Shown in pieces: positions 15,001 to 26,800 of a stretch of 64,000 nt of DNA. This DNA comes from Bacteroidia bacterium (lineage in GTDB: Bacteria > Bacteroidota > Bacteroidia > Chitinophagales > UBA2359): NCBI GenBank assembly GCA_030427245.1, contig JAUHXA010000019.1:36566-100565 (forward strand), given 5' to 3'. Made by a program: the position numbers and the translations under genes. Each line of letters opens with the position of its first letter. Position 1 is the first letter of the stretch. Under the pieces are notes generated by a model. That model was given only the letters and a program-made list of their open reading frames with translations, was not told the origin of the DNA and searched no databases.

Positions 15001-17803
15001 CAATACCTGTGGCTGCTGCGCTTCCGTTGTTTTCGAGTACAATGGTGAATGTCACCTTGTCGCCAATGTTCACTTCATTTAAGTCCACCGTTTTGTTCAA
15101 TTCCAAATCGGCTGCAATTCCTCCAACACTTATTTCGTCTTGGTCGTCTTCCGTTGGAATGCTGTTGTTTGGAGTAGAATCCACATCGGGTTGGTCGGCT
15201 GCGGTTACTTGTGCTACGTTGGTAACGGTTTCTTCTGTCACAACGGTTGCGGTGATTTCCAAAGTCGTTGTTCCGTTTGCAGCCAAATCGCCTACTGTCC
15301 AAATTCCGCTACCTGAATTGTAGTCCGTTGAAGGATTCGCACTTACAAATGTCAATCCTACTGGCAATTGGTCTTTTACGCTTACGCCTGTTGCATCGGA
15401 TGGTCCTTTGTTTTCAAGCGTTAAAGTAAATACCACATTGCCATTTAATGCGACTTGTGTGTTGTTGGCAGACTTGGTGAGTTCGAGGTCGATTTGCTCG
15501 CCTGTGAAAGTGGCGCTGTCTTCATCGTCTTCGCTTTGGTCGCCATCATCGTTTGCAGGAGTTGAATCTATGTCGGGTTGGTCGGCTACGCTGACTTGTG
15601 CCACGTTTTTAATCGTTCCTGCTTGGGTTACTTTCACTACAATGGTCAAAGTTTCAGAACTTCCGTTTGCCAAATTGCCTACATTCCACTGTCCTGTTTG
15701 TGCGCTGTATGTTCCCGTTGAAGGAGCAGCACTTACAAAACTTACCCCTACTGGCAATTCGTCAAAGACAGAAACGCCTGTAGCATCGGATGGACCTTTG
15801 TTGGTTAAATCCACTGTATAAACGACTTGGTCGCCTACATTTGCGGAGGTGGTATTGACGGTTTTGGTCAATTCCAAATCTATTTCCTTGCCACTAACAG
15901 TTGCGCTGTCTTGGTCGTCTTCGCCTTCTTCATCATTGTTGGGTGTAGAATCGGGGTCGGGTTGGTCGGAACTCAACACTTCTGCAACGTTGGTGACGGC
16001 TGCTGTGCCTGTCACTTTTGCTTCAATGGTCATGGTTCGGACTGCGCCTACTTGCAGTGTTCCTACATTCCAAATTCCTGTGATTTCGTTGTATGTTCCT
16101 ACGCTTGGTGTGGCAAGCACAAAATCCAAACCGCTTGGCAACAAGTCTTTGACAGTAACGCCTGTTGCTTGTGCCGAGCCTTGATTTTGAAGGGTCAAGG
16201 TGAAAATCACATTTTCGTTTTTGTTTACGACTGTTTTGTTTACCTCCTTGGTCAATTCCAAATCCGCTTGGATTCCTCCAATTGTTACTTGGTCTTGGTC
16301 ATCCTCCGTTGGGATGTTGTTGTTGGGTGTAGAGTCGATATCTGGTTGGTCGGCTGCGGTGACTTGTGCGCTGTTGGTGATTTCGCTATCGCTGGTCACG
16401 GTTGCGGTGATGGTCAAAACAGTGCTTGTATTTGCATCCAAATCTCCTACTGTCCACTGACCGTTTGCAGCATTGTAGTCTGCGCTTGGGTCGGCACTCA
16501 CGAAGGTCAAACCTGCTGGCAATTGGTCGGTAACGACTACGCCTGTTGCATTGGAGTTGCTGCTGTTCGCTAAAGTCAAAGTGAAGGTGATGTCTTCGTT
16601 GACGTTGACGCTTGTGGCACTGGCGGTTTTGCTCAACTCTAAGTCGATTTGTTCGCCTGTAACTGGGGCATCGTCTTGGTCGTCTTCACTTGGAATGTTG
16701 TTGTTGGGTGTAGAATCCACATCAGGTTGGTCGGCTGCCGAAACTTGGGCAACGTTGTTGAACGTACCTGCTGTTACTACTTTCACTACGATGGTCAAAG
16801 TTTCAGAAGAACCATTTCCGATACTTCCTACATTCCAAATTCCTGAACCTGCGCTGTATGTTCCCGTTGAAGCGGTTGCACTGACATAGCTTACATTGCT
16901 CGGCAATTGGTCAAATACCTGAACGCCTGTTGCATTGTCAGGTCCTTGGTTTGTCAAGTCAATGGTGTAAACGAAGTTGTCGCCTACATTTACGGATGTT
17001 GCGCTTGCTGATTTTTCGATTTCCAAGTCGATTTGCTCGGCTTCAAATTCTGCCTTGTCTTGGTCGTCTTCAAATGGCTCGTTGTTGTCCGGTGTAGAAT
17101 CGGGGTCATCTTGGTCGCTTGCAGTGATTTCTGCGCTGTTGGTGTAATCTCCTGCGTTGTCCACTCTTGCAGTGATGCTCAAAGTGGCAGAAGCGTCTTT
17201 GGCGAGATTGCCTACTGTCCAAACTGTTCCGTTGAAGTTTCCTTGTGAACTCTGGGCTGCAAGGAAGAACAAGCCGCTTGGTAGGTTGTCGGTTACTTCA
17301 ATGCCTGTGGCGTTTGAAGGTCCATCGTTGGTGACGGTGAGGGTAAATACCACATTTTCACCCACGCCAACGGTTGTTTGGTCGACTTCTTTGGTCAAAC
17401 TCAAATCGGCTACTGGGTCGCCTGAAAGTGTTGCATCGTCTTGGTCGTCTTCGCTTGCATCGTTGTTGTTGGGGGTAGAATCCGTGTCGGGTTCGTTTGC
17501 CTCACTCACTTGTGCAATGTTCTGAATCGTGCCTTCTTCTGCAATGATGACGCTGATAACCAAAGTTGCCGTTGCGTCTTTTGGCAAATTGCCGATGTTC
17601 CAAATTCCTGTGTTGTGGTTGTACGTACCTAAGTCGGCATTGGAGTTTACAAAGGTCAATGCGGCAGGTAAGTTATCGGTCACTTTTACACCTGTTGCAT
17701 CGCTCAAACCTTCGTTCAATACTTGGATGGTGTAAGCGAATGGCGTTCCTACTTGACCTTCTGTAATGCTTGCATTTTTGGTCAAATTCAGGTCAATCGT
17801 ACA
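1..17803 (-). repeat. Array of about 46 DUF11-type repeats with acidic linkers
   Basis: Units of about 384 bp (128 aa) run from residue about 4,677 to the window edge. The core is VTFTITVTNxGPSDATGV, then DQLPxGLTFV, a W-x-VG-x-L segment, LTITATV, and NxAQVTAADQPD. Each unit ends in an acidic linker DSTPNNxxxxEDDQD. On the plus strand the linker appears as tcttggtcgtcttc at about 174, 562, 943, 1327 and so on to 17,438, giving 46 occurrences including variants. Seven linkers are a longer form, NDDGDQSEDDED, for example near 5530, 7449, 8989, 9750, 10,529, 11,687 and 15,537. DUF11 (PF01345, B_ant_repeat) modules are Ig-like stalk domains of bacterial surface proteins. The array continues beyond position 1. 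Confidence 0.93.
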
Positions 17804-20800
17804 AGGATTGATGGTCACATTTATTGAAGTTGTGCCATTGCTGCAATCATCATCTGTCGTTTCTACTACGTAGTAGCTGCCCGAAGTTGTTGGATTGTAG
17901 GTTGTTGCCGTTTCTCCATTGATGATGGTTCCTGTTGGGTACGTTCCTGTGTACCATTGGTAGGTTGAAGTCGCTGCTCCTGTGACTCTCAATGTGAGGG
18001 TTTCGTAAGAACAAGCTACTGTTTTTCCATTGTCAGAAGTGAGAATAGGCTGTGGCAAATTGTTTTTGGTGACGGACACCGTAGAGGATGTTGCCGTACA
18101 ACTGTTGCTGTTGTTGATAACCGTAACGGTGTAGAATCCAGTTCCTGTTGCCGTATAAGTGTAGGTTGGAGTAGTCGTTGTGGCTACAATTACCTCGTCT
18201 TTTTTCCACTTCAAGGTGTAGTTTCCTGCTGGCGTAACTGTTGCGGTCAATTCAATTCCTCCTTCCCCTTGACAAAATTCTTGTGGTGTAGAAGGAGAAA
18301 GTGTAACCGATGTTCCCGAACAGTTGGGGTCGTTTAGGGTGATGCTCAAACTTTTGATACAACCTTTGGCATCTGTGGCAGTGACAGTGTGTGTGCCTTT
18401 GCTCAAATTGGTTGCGGTTGTTCCTGTTTGACCGCTTGGCGACCAAGTGAGGGTAATTGGAGCAGTTCCGCCAGAAACGGATACTTCAATCGAACCGTCT
18501 GTTCCACCTACTGTACTTGGGTCTGTTTTGGAAACCAAAGTAATGGCAATGGCTGCTGGTTCGGTAATCGTTCCGCTTGCGGTTGTTGTACAATTGTTGG
18601 CATCTGTTACGACTATATTGTAGGTATCAGGTGCTAAATTGCTTTGGTTTTTGGGGTTGTTGGCTCCCGCCAAGTTGTCCCAATTGTATTTGTAAGGAGG
18701 TGTGCCGCCTGCAACTATCAAGTCCAAACTACCATTGTCGAAACCATTGCAGCTTACATTGGTAGTGGCTACGCTTGCGCTCAATGCAGTTGGTTGGGTA
18801 ATTTGGACGGAAGCGGTTGCGGTACAGTTGCCATTGTCTGAAAAGACTTTGACGGTGTAAGTACCAGCTACCAAATCGTCTGCCGTTGCAGTAGTTGCTA
18901 CGATTGTTCCACCTGTATTTTTCCATTCGTAGGTGTAAACGGTGTTGCCACCAGAAGCCGTAACGGTTGCCGAACCTGTGTTGTTGCCGTGGCAGTTTAC
19001 ATCGGTTGAATTGGTGATGCTCGCTTGAAGGTCGCAATCAGGTCCTCCAACAATGATTCCGCTTACGATGATTTCGCAATCGTTGGCATCTTTGATTGTG
19101 ACGGTATATGTGCCTTCGGTCAAGCCTGTGAATTGTCCGTTGTTGTTGGTGACGTTGCCAGGGTTGAGGGTAAAGGTGTAAGGAGCTGTTCCGCCTGTTG
19201 CTGTGACAGTTACGCTTCCTTCACTTCCGCCTACGGTTGTGGTGTTGCCTGTTGTGTAGGTTGGTTGAATGCTTGTAGGTTCGAGGATGGTGACATTTCG
19301 CATGTCGGTGCATCCCAAACCATCTGTTACTTCAACGGTGTAGGTTCCTGCTGCCAAATTGCTGGCAGTAGAAACGCCTGTGTTGTTGGTTTCGGTGAAG
19401 CCATTGCTCCAATTGAAGCTGTAAGGTGCTGCTCCCTCCAATGCGCTTGCAGTGGCTGAACCATCGTTTCCTTCGTTGCAGCTTGTTGGAGAAGAAGTGA
19501 GGTCTAAGGTAGTTTCACATACCAAACTCAAACTTACACTCACGGATTCTACACAATCGTTGTCGTCAATGACTTCAATGGTGTATGCTCCTGCGGTCAA
19601 GCCTGTGAATGTGCCTGTGGCGTTGGAAGCCGTTGAAGTTCCTGACAAATTGAAGGTGTAAGGAGATGCGCCGCCAATAACGGTAATTGTGATGCTTCCA
19701 TCATTTCCGCCTCCGCTTGAAGTAGGATTGGTTTTGGAAGAACCCAAAGTCAAACCGTCTTCGCAGGGGTCGGTGAGATTGAAGGATTTGGTTTGGTTAC
19801 AGCCGTTGATGTCGGTGACGGTGACAACGTGTGTACCTGCGTTTAAGCCTGTGGCAGTTGTGCCTGTTTGTCCGCTTGGCTGCCATACGATGCTCAATAC
19901 GCCTGTTCCGCCCGATACAGAAATTTCGATGCTGCCATCGCCTCCTGTTGCAGAAGGTTCTGTTTGGGAGACCAATGTAATTTCAATCAATTCTGGCTCG
20001 TCGACTGTTCCCGTTGCAGTAGCTGTACAGTTGTTGGCATCGGTTACGATTACATTGTAAGTACCTTGCGCCAAATCTACTTGGTCTTGTGGGTTGCTTG
20101 TTCCTGAAAGGTTGTCCCAATCGTAGTTGTAAGGAGGTGTTCCGCCTGTAACGGTCAAATCCACTTGTCCATCATCGTAACCGAAACAAGTAATGTCGCT
20201 TACTGCAATTTCGGCACTCAATGTGGAAGGTTCGGTGATTTGGATGGAAGCCGTTGAAACGCAATTGCCGCCATCGGATGTTACCTTCAATACATAGGTT
20301 CCTGCAATGAGGTTGGTCGCATTTTCAGTTGAAGAAACGACTGTTCCTCCTGCGTTTTTCCACTCGTAGGTGTAGGGTGCGTTTCCGCCTGTCACCAATG
20401 CGCTTGCCGAGCCTGTGTTGTTGCCTTTGCAGTCAATGTGCTGGACATTGGAGATAACTGCTTGAAGGTCGCAACCTGGTTCGTTGATGGTGATTCCACT
20501 TATTTCGACTTCACAATCATTCGAGTCTTTGACGACTACAATATATGTACCTGCGGTTAAGCCTGTAAATTGACCTGTTGAATTGGTCACATTTCCCGGG
20601 GTAAGCGTATAAGTGTAGGCTGGTGTTCCGCCTGAAACGGTGACGGTTATCGAACCTTCGTTGCCGCCTGTCGTTGTGGCATCGCTGGTGATGTGTGAGG
20701 CGTTGATACTGCTCGGTTCAAAAATTGTAACGGTACGTTCTTTCTCACATCCCAAAGCATCTACCACGTTCACTGTGTAAGTTCCTGCGGGTAGGTTGGA

Positions 20801-23800
20801 GATGGTCGAAATTCCTGTTTGGTTATTGTTGTCGGTCGTGTTGTTGCTCCAAGTGAAGGTGAAAGGAGCCGTTCCGCCTGTTGCCGTTGCAGTAGCGGAA
20901 CCGTCTGTTCCGTCGTTGCAGCTTACATGGGTTGGGGTAAATCCTACTTCCAATTCACAAATCAAATTCAAAACAACGCTTGTGCTTTCTGAACAATCGT
21001 TGGCATCTTTGGCAGAAACGGTGTAAGTTCCTGCATGAAGATTGTTGAATACGCCTGTGCTGTTGCTTGCAGATGCTGCTCCACTCAAAGTATAAACAAT
21101 TGGAGCTGTTCCGCCGTTGGTCGTGGCTACGATAGAACCGTTGTTACCGCCTCCGCTTGAGGTTGGGTCGGTTTTTTCGGTGGTCAAACCTAAACCTGCT
21201 TCACATGGATTGTCCAAAATGAAGGTTTTGGATTTGGTACAACCGTTTACGTCTGTGACTTGTACGGTGTGTGTGCCTGCGCCCAAATTGGAAGCCGTTT
21301 GTCCTGTTTGACCACTTGGCGACCAAGTGTAGTTCAATACGCCCGTTCCGCCTGTTGCTTCAACGGTGATAGAACCATTGTTGTTGGCAGCCGTTGGTGT
21401 GTTGATGTTGAGGGTTTGTATGGTGATGGCATCGGGTTCTTCAACAAATCCCTGTGCTGTTGCGGTACAACCGTTGGCATCGGTAATGTTTACGATGTAC
21501 AAACCTTCTGATAATCCTGTTTGGTCTTGCGGTTGGTTGCTTCCTGTGAGGTTGTTCCAACTGTAAGTGTAGGGGCTTGTTCCTCCTGTGACGGTCAGAT
21601 CAACTTGTCCATTGTTGAAGCCAAAGCAGGTGATATTGCTCACTGCAATGCTGGCACTCAATATGGATGGTTGGGTGATTTGGATGGAATTGCTGTTGGA
21701 GCAGTTTCCATTGTCGGAGAATACGGTGATGGTGTAAGTGCTGGCTGGCAAATTGTTGGCAGTTGCAGTTGTCGCAACGATTGTACCGCCTGCATTTTTC
21801 CATTCAAACGTATAAGGTGGATTTCCACCTGATGGGGTGACAGTTGCCGAACCTGTGCTGTTGCCTTTGCAGTCCACATTTTCGGAGTTGGTGATGATTG
21901 CCTGAACTGTACAACCTGGCTCGTTGATGATGATTCCACTTACTACGACTGGGCAGTTGTTGGCATCTTTGACGGTTACGTTGTATTGTCCTGCGCTTAG
22001 GTTGTTGAATGTGCCTGTGCTGTTGTTGGCTGTTGCAGCTCCTCCCAATGTAAAGGTATAGGGTGCTGTTCCGCCCGAAGCAGTGACGGTGATTGAACCA
22101 TTTGTGCCGCCTGTGGTGGTGACATCACTTGTAGATAGTGTTGTCAAAATACTGGTCGGTTCGAGAATGGTGACAGTCCGTTCTTTTTCACAACCCAAAG
22201 CATCTACTACATTGACAGTGTAAGGTCCTGCGGATAATCCCGTTGCAGTGGAAGTTCCACTTGTTGTTTCAGTAAAACCGTTGCTCCAAGTGAAGGTGAA
22301 AGGTGCTGTTCCGTCTATTGCAGTGGCAGTAGCCGAACCGTTTTCTCCTTCTTTGCAGCTTACATTTGTTTTGGTAAATGTTGCATCCAATTCACAAATT
22401 AGATTCAAGACTACGCTTGTTTGTGTTTGACAATCTTCGTCGTCCACAACGGTAACAATGTAAGTTCCTGCGCTTAGGTTGTTGAATACGCCTGTGCTAT
22501 TTGTGCCAGAACCATCGCCACTCAAAGTATAGGTGTAAGGGGCATTGCCATTGGCTGCGGTTGCGGTGATGCTACCATTGTTGCCGCCTCCACCAGAAGT
22601 TGGGTCGACTTTTTGGGTCGTTAGGGTCATGCCGCTTGCACATGGATTGACCAGTGTATAAGTAGCCGATTCGGTACAGCCGTTTACGTCTTTGACGGTG
22701 ACGGTGTAAGTGCCTTCTGTGAGGTTGCTAATGGCAGGACCAGTTTGCCCTGTGTTCCAAGAATAGGTCAAAACGCCTGTTCCGCCTGTTGCATTGACGA
22801 TGATAGAGCCGTCATTGCCTGCTGCGGTTGGGTCGGTTTTGGCTGTTAAGCTAATCGCAATCGGTGCTGGGTTATTGACTGTTGCCGATTTTGTGACACT
22901 GCAACCGTTGGCATCGGTTACGACTACTGTGTAGGTTCCTTGTGCTAAACTTGTTTGGTCTTGTGGGTCGTCTGTCCCTGCAAGGTTGTCCCAATCGTAG
23001 TTGTAAGGTGATGTTCCGCCGCTTACGGTTAGGTCTAATTGTCCGTTGTTGAAGTTGTTGCAGGTGATGTTGGTGACTGCAATGCTGGCGTTCAATACAG
23101 AAGGTTGGGTTATCTGTATGGAAGCGGTTGCGGTACAGTTACCATTATCGGAGGATGCGGTGACTACATAGGTTCCTTTGGGTAGGTTGGTGACGGTTGC
23201 CGTTGTTCCTACGGTTGTTCCACCTGCATTTTTCCATACATAAGCGTAAGGTTGGTTTCCGCCTGAAGCCAATGCTGTGGCAGAACCTGTGCTGTTACCA
23301 TTGCAGTCCACATTTTCGGAATCGGAAATGACTACGCTGATGCTGCAATTGGGTTGTCCTACGATGATGCCGCTTATGGTGACTTCACAATCGTTGGCAT
23401 CCGTTACTTTCACGCTGTAAGTTGCGGCTGCTAAATTGTCGAAGAATCCATCTGTGCTTTCTACATTTCCAGGATTCAAGGTGAAGGTGTAAGGGGCTGT
23501 TCCGCCTGTGGCTGAAACGCTGATGCTGCCATCTGTGCCACCTACGGTGCTGACATCTTGTGCTGTAAAAGTTGGTGAAATGTTGGTTGGTTCGGTGATG
23601 ATGACGCTGCTTTGTTTTTGACATCCCAATGCGTCTATCACTTCAACGGTGTAAGTGCCTGCTTCTAAATCGGCAATGGTAGAAGGTGTGCTGACCGTTT
23701 CGGAGAATCCATTGCTCCAATTGAAGGTGAAAGGGGCTAAACCGTTTGTAGCAGTTGCTGTTGCCGTACCGTTTTCGCCGTCTTTGCAGCTTACATTTGT

Positions 23801-26800
23801 TTTGTTGAAAGTAATGCCCAATTCGCAAACGGTACTCAATACTACGCTTGTCAAATTGGTACAACCATTCACGTCTTCTACTTCAATGGTGTAAGTACCT
23901 GCTGCAAGACCTGTGAATTGTCCTGTTGGGCTGGTGTCTGAACCATCTCCGCCAAGAGTGTAGGTATAAGGCGATGTGCCTCCTGTCGTGCTGGCTGTGA
24001 TGCTACCATTGTTGCCGCCTCCACTGGATGTAGGGTCGGTTTTGGAGGTAGAAAGGGTCAAACCGCCTTCACATGGATTGATGAGGGTGTAGCTTTTTGA
24101 AGTTACACAATTGTTTACGTCTGTTACGTTGACGGTGTAAGTTCCTGCGGATAAACCAGTTGCGGTTGTTCCTGTTTGTCCATTGCTCCAAACGGCAGTC
24201 AATACGCCTTTTCCACCTGAATAGGCTACTTCAATTGAGCCGTCGTTGTTGGCAGCAGATGGTTGGTTCAACTCGACCAAAGTAATGGTGATGGGACCAG
24301 GTTCTTCTACTTCTCCACTTGTCAAAACTGTGCAACCGTTGGCATCTGTCACCAATACATTGTAGATGCCAGGTGCTAAGTCGGTTTGGTCTTGTGGGTC
24401 GTTTGCTCCTGGCAAATTGCCCCAATCGTAGGTGTAAGGTGATGTTCCGCCATTGACGGTCAAATCTACTTGTCCGTTGTCGAAGCCAAAGCAGGTGATG
24501 TCTGTCACTGCAATTTCGGCTGCTAATACGGAAGGTTGGGTAATTTGAACTGATGCGGAAGAAGAACAGTTGCCGTTGTCGGAAAAGACGGTGGCAATGT
24601 AGGTGTTGGCGGGCAAGTTGTTGATGCTCGCTGTTGTGCCTACTACTGTGCCTTCGGAGTTTTTCCATTCATAGGTATAGGGAGGGTTTCCTCCAACTGC
24701 GGTGACGGTGGCTGAACCTGTGCTGTTGCCATTGCAGTCCACATTTTGAGAACTGGAAATGGCGGCTTCTACGTCACATCCTGGCTCATTGACGATGATT
24801 CCACTGATTTCGGAGTTACAGTCGTTGGCATCTTTGACCAATACAGTGTAAGTTCCTGCGGTCAAACCTGTGAAATTACCTGTTGTGTTGGTTGTATTAC
24901 CAGGATTGAGTGTGAAAGTGTAAGGTGCTGTTCCGCCTGTTGCCGAAACGTTGATTTCACCTTGGTTGCCGCCTGTGGTGGTGGCTGGTTCTACACTGAA
25001 AGAAGCGTTGATGGCTGTGGGTTCGGTAATGGTGACAGTTCTTTCTTTTTCGCATCCCAAAGCGTCCACTACATTGACGGTGTAAGGCCCCGCAACCAAT
25101 CCCGAAACGGTGGAAGTTCCACTGGTGGTTTCGGTGAATCCATTGCTCCAAATAAAGGTGAAGGGTGCAGTTCCGTCTATTGCCGTAGCAGTTGCAGTAC
25201 CGTTTTCGCCATCGTTGCAGCTTACATTTGTTTTGGTGAAGGTTGCGTCTAATTCACAAATCAAATTCAAGACTACGCTTGTGACTTCTTGGCATCCATC
25301 GGCATCTTGTGCGGTGACGGTGTATGTTCCTGCATTTAAGTTGTTGAATGTTCCTGTGCTGTTGGTGCCAGAACCATCACCGCTTAAAGTGTAGGTATAA
25401 GGTGCTTCGCCTCCTGTTGCAGTTGCTTCAATGATACCGTTGTTGCCGCCTCCGCTTGAAGTTGGGTCGGTTTTTTGGGTAGCGAGGTTGAAGCCTCCTG
25501 TACATGGATTGATGAGGTTGAAGGTTTTGGATTCGGTACAGCCGTTTACATCTGTGACTGTGACTATGTATGTTCCTTCTGTTAAGTTCGTTGCAGCTGG
25601 TCCTGTTTGACCATTGTTCCAGTTGTATATCAAAACGCCCGTTCCGCCTTCTGCATTGACGGTAATGGAGCCGTCGTTGCCTGCTGCGGTGGGTTGGTTT
25701 TCCGAAATGGTGATGATGTTGAGGGCATCAGGTTCATTGACCGTTGCCGTTTTGGTGACGCTGCAACCATTGAAGTCTGTGACGACAACTGTGTAAGTTC
25801 CTGGCTGCAATCCTGTTTGGTCTTGCGGGTTGTTGATTCCCGCAATGTTGCTCCAGTTGTATTTGTAAGGAGATGTTCCTCCACTTACGGTTAAATCCAC
25901 TTGTCCGTTGTCGAAGCCGTTGCAGGTGATGTTGGTGACTGCAATGCTGGCGGTCAAAATGGAAGGTTCGGTGATTTGGATAGAAGCAGATTTTGAACAG
26001 TTGCCGTTGTCTGAAAAGACGGTGACGGTGTATGTTCCTGCGGCTTGGTTGCTGATGCTTGCGGTTGTGCTTATAACTGTTCCACCTGCGTTTTTCCACT
26101 GATAGGTGTAAGGGGCATTTCCGCCCGAAGCGGTGGCAGTGGCTGAACCTGTGCTGTTGCCGTTGCAGTCCACATTTTGAGAATCACTGACGACTACATT
26201 GACCGAACAACCTGGCTCGTTGATGATGATGCTGTTGATGACTTCTTCGCAATTGTTGGCATCTTTAACGGTGACGCTGTATGTTCCTGCGGTTAAACCT
26301 GTGAAGTCGCCTGTGTTGTTGGTGACGTTTCCTGGGCTAAGGACGTAGCTGTAAGGGCTTGTTCCGCCCGAAGCTGAAACGTGAATTTCGCCTTGGTTGC
26401 CGCCTACGGTTGTCGCATTTTGGACGGTGAAGCTGGTCAGTAGGTCGGTTGGTTCGAGGACGGTAACGGTGCGTTCTTTTTCGCATCCCAAAGCGTCCAC
26501 TACATTGACCGTGTAAGGGCCCGCTGCCAATCCTGTTGCAGTAGAAGGGCCGCTTTTTGTTTCGGTGAAACCATTGCTCCAAGTGTAGGTAAATGGAGCT
26601 AAACCATCAACCGCTGTTGCAGTGGCTGTTCCATCGGCTTCGCCTTTGCAGCTTACTTTTGTTTTGGTGAAAGTTGCATCTAATTCACATATCAAGTTGA
26701 GAACTACGCTGGTTTCTTCTTCGCATCCTTCGTCATCAACTGCTTTGACGAGATATGTTCCTGCGCTTAGATTGTTGAAAGTTCCTGTACTGTTGGTTCC

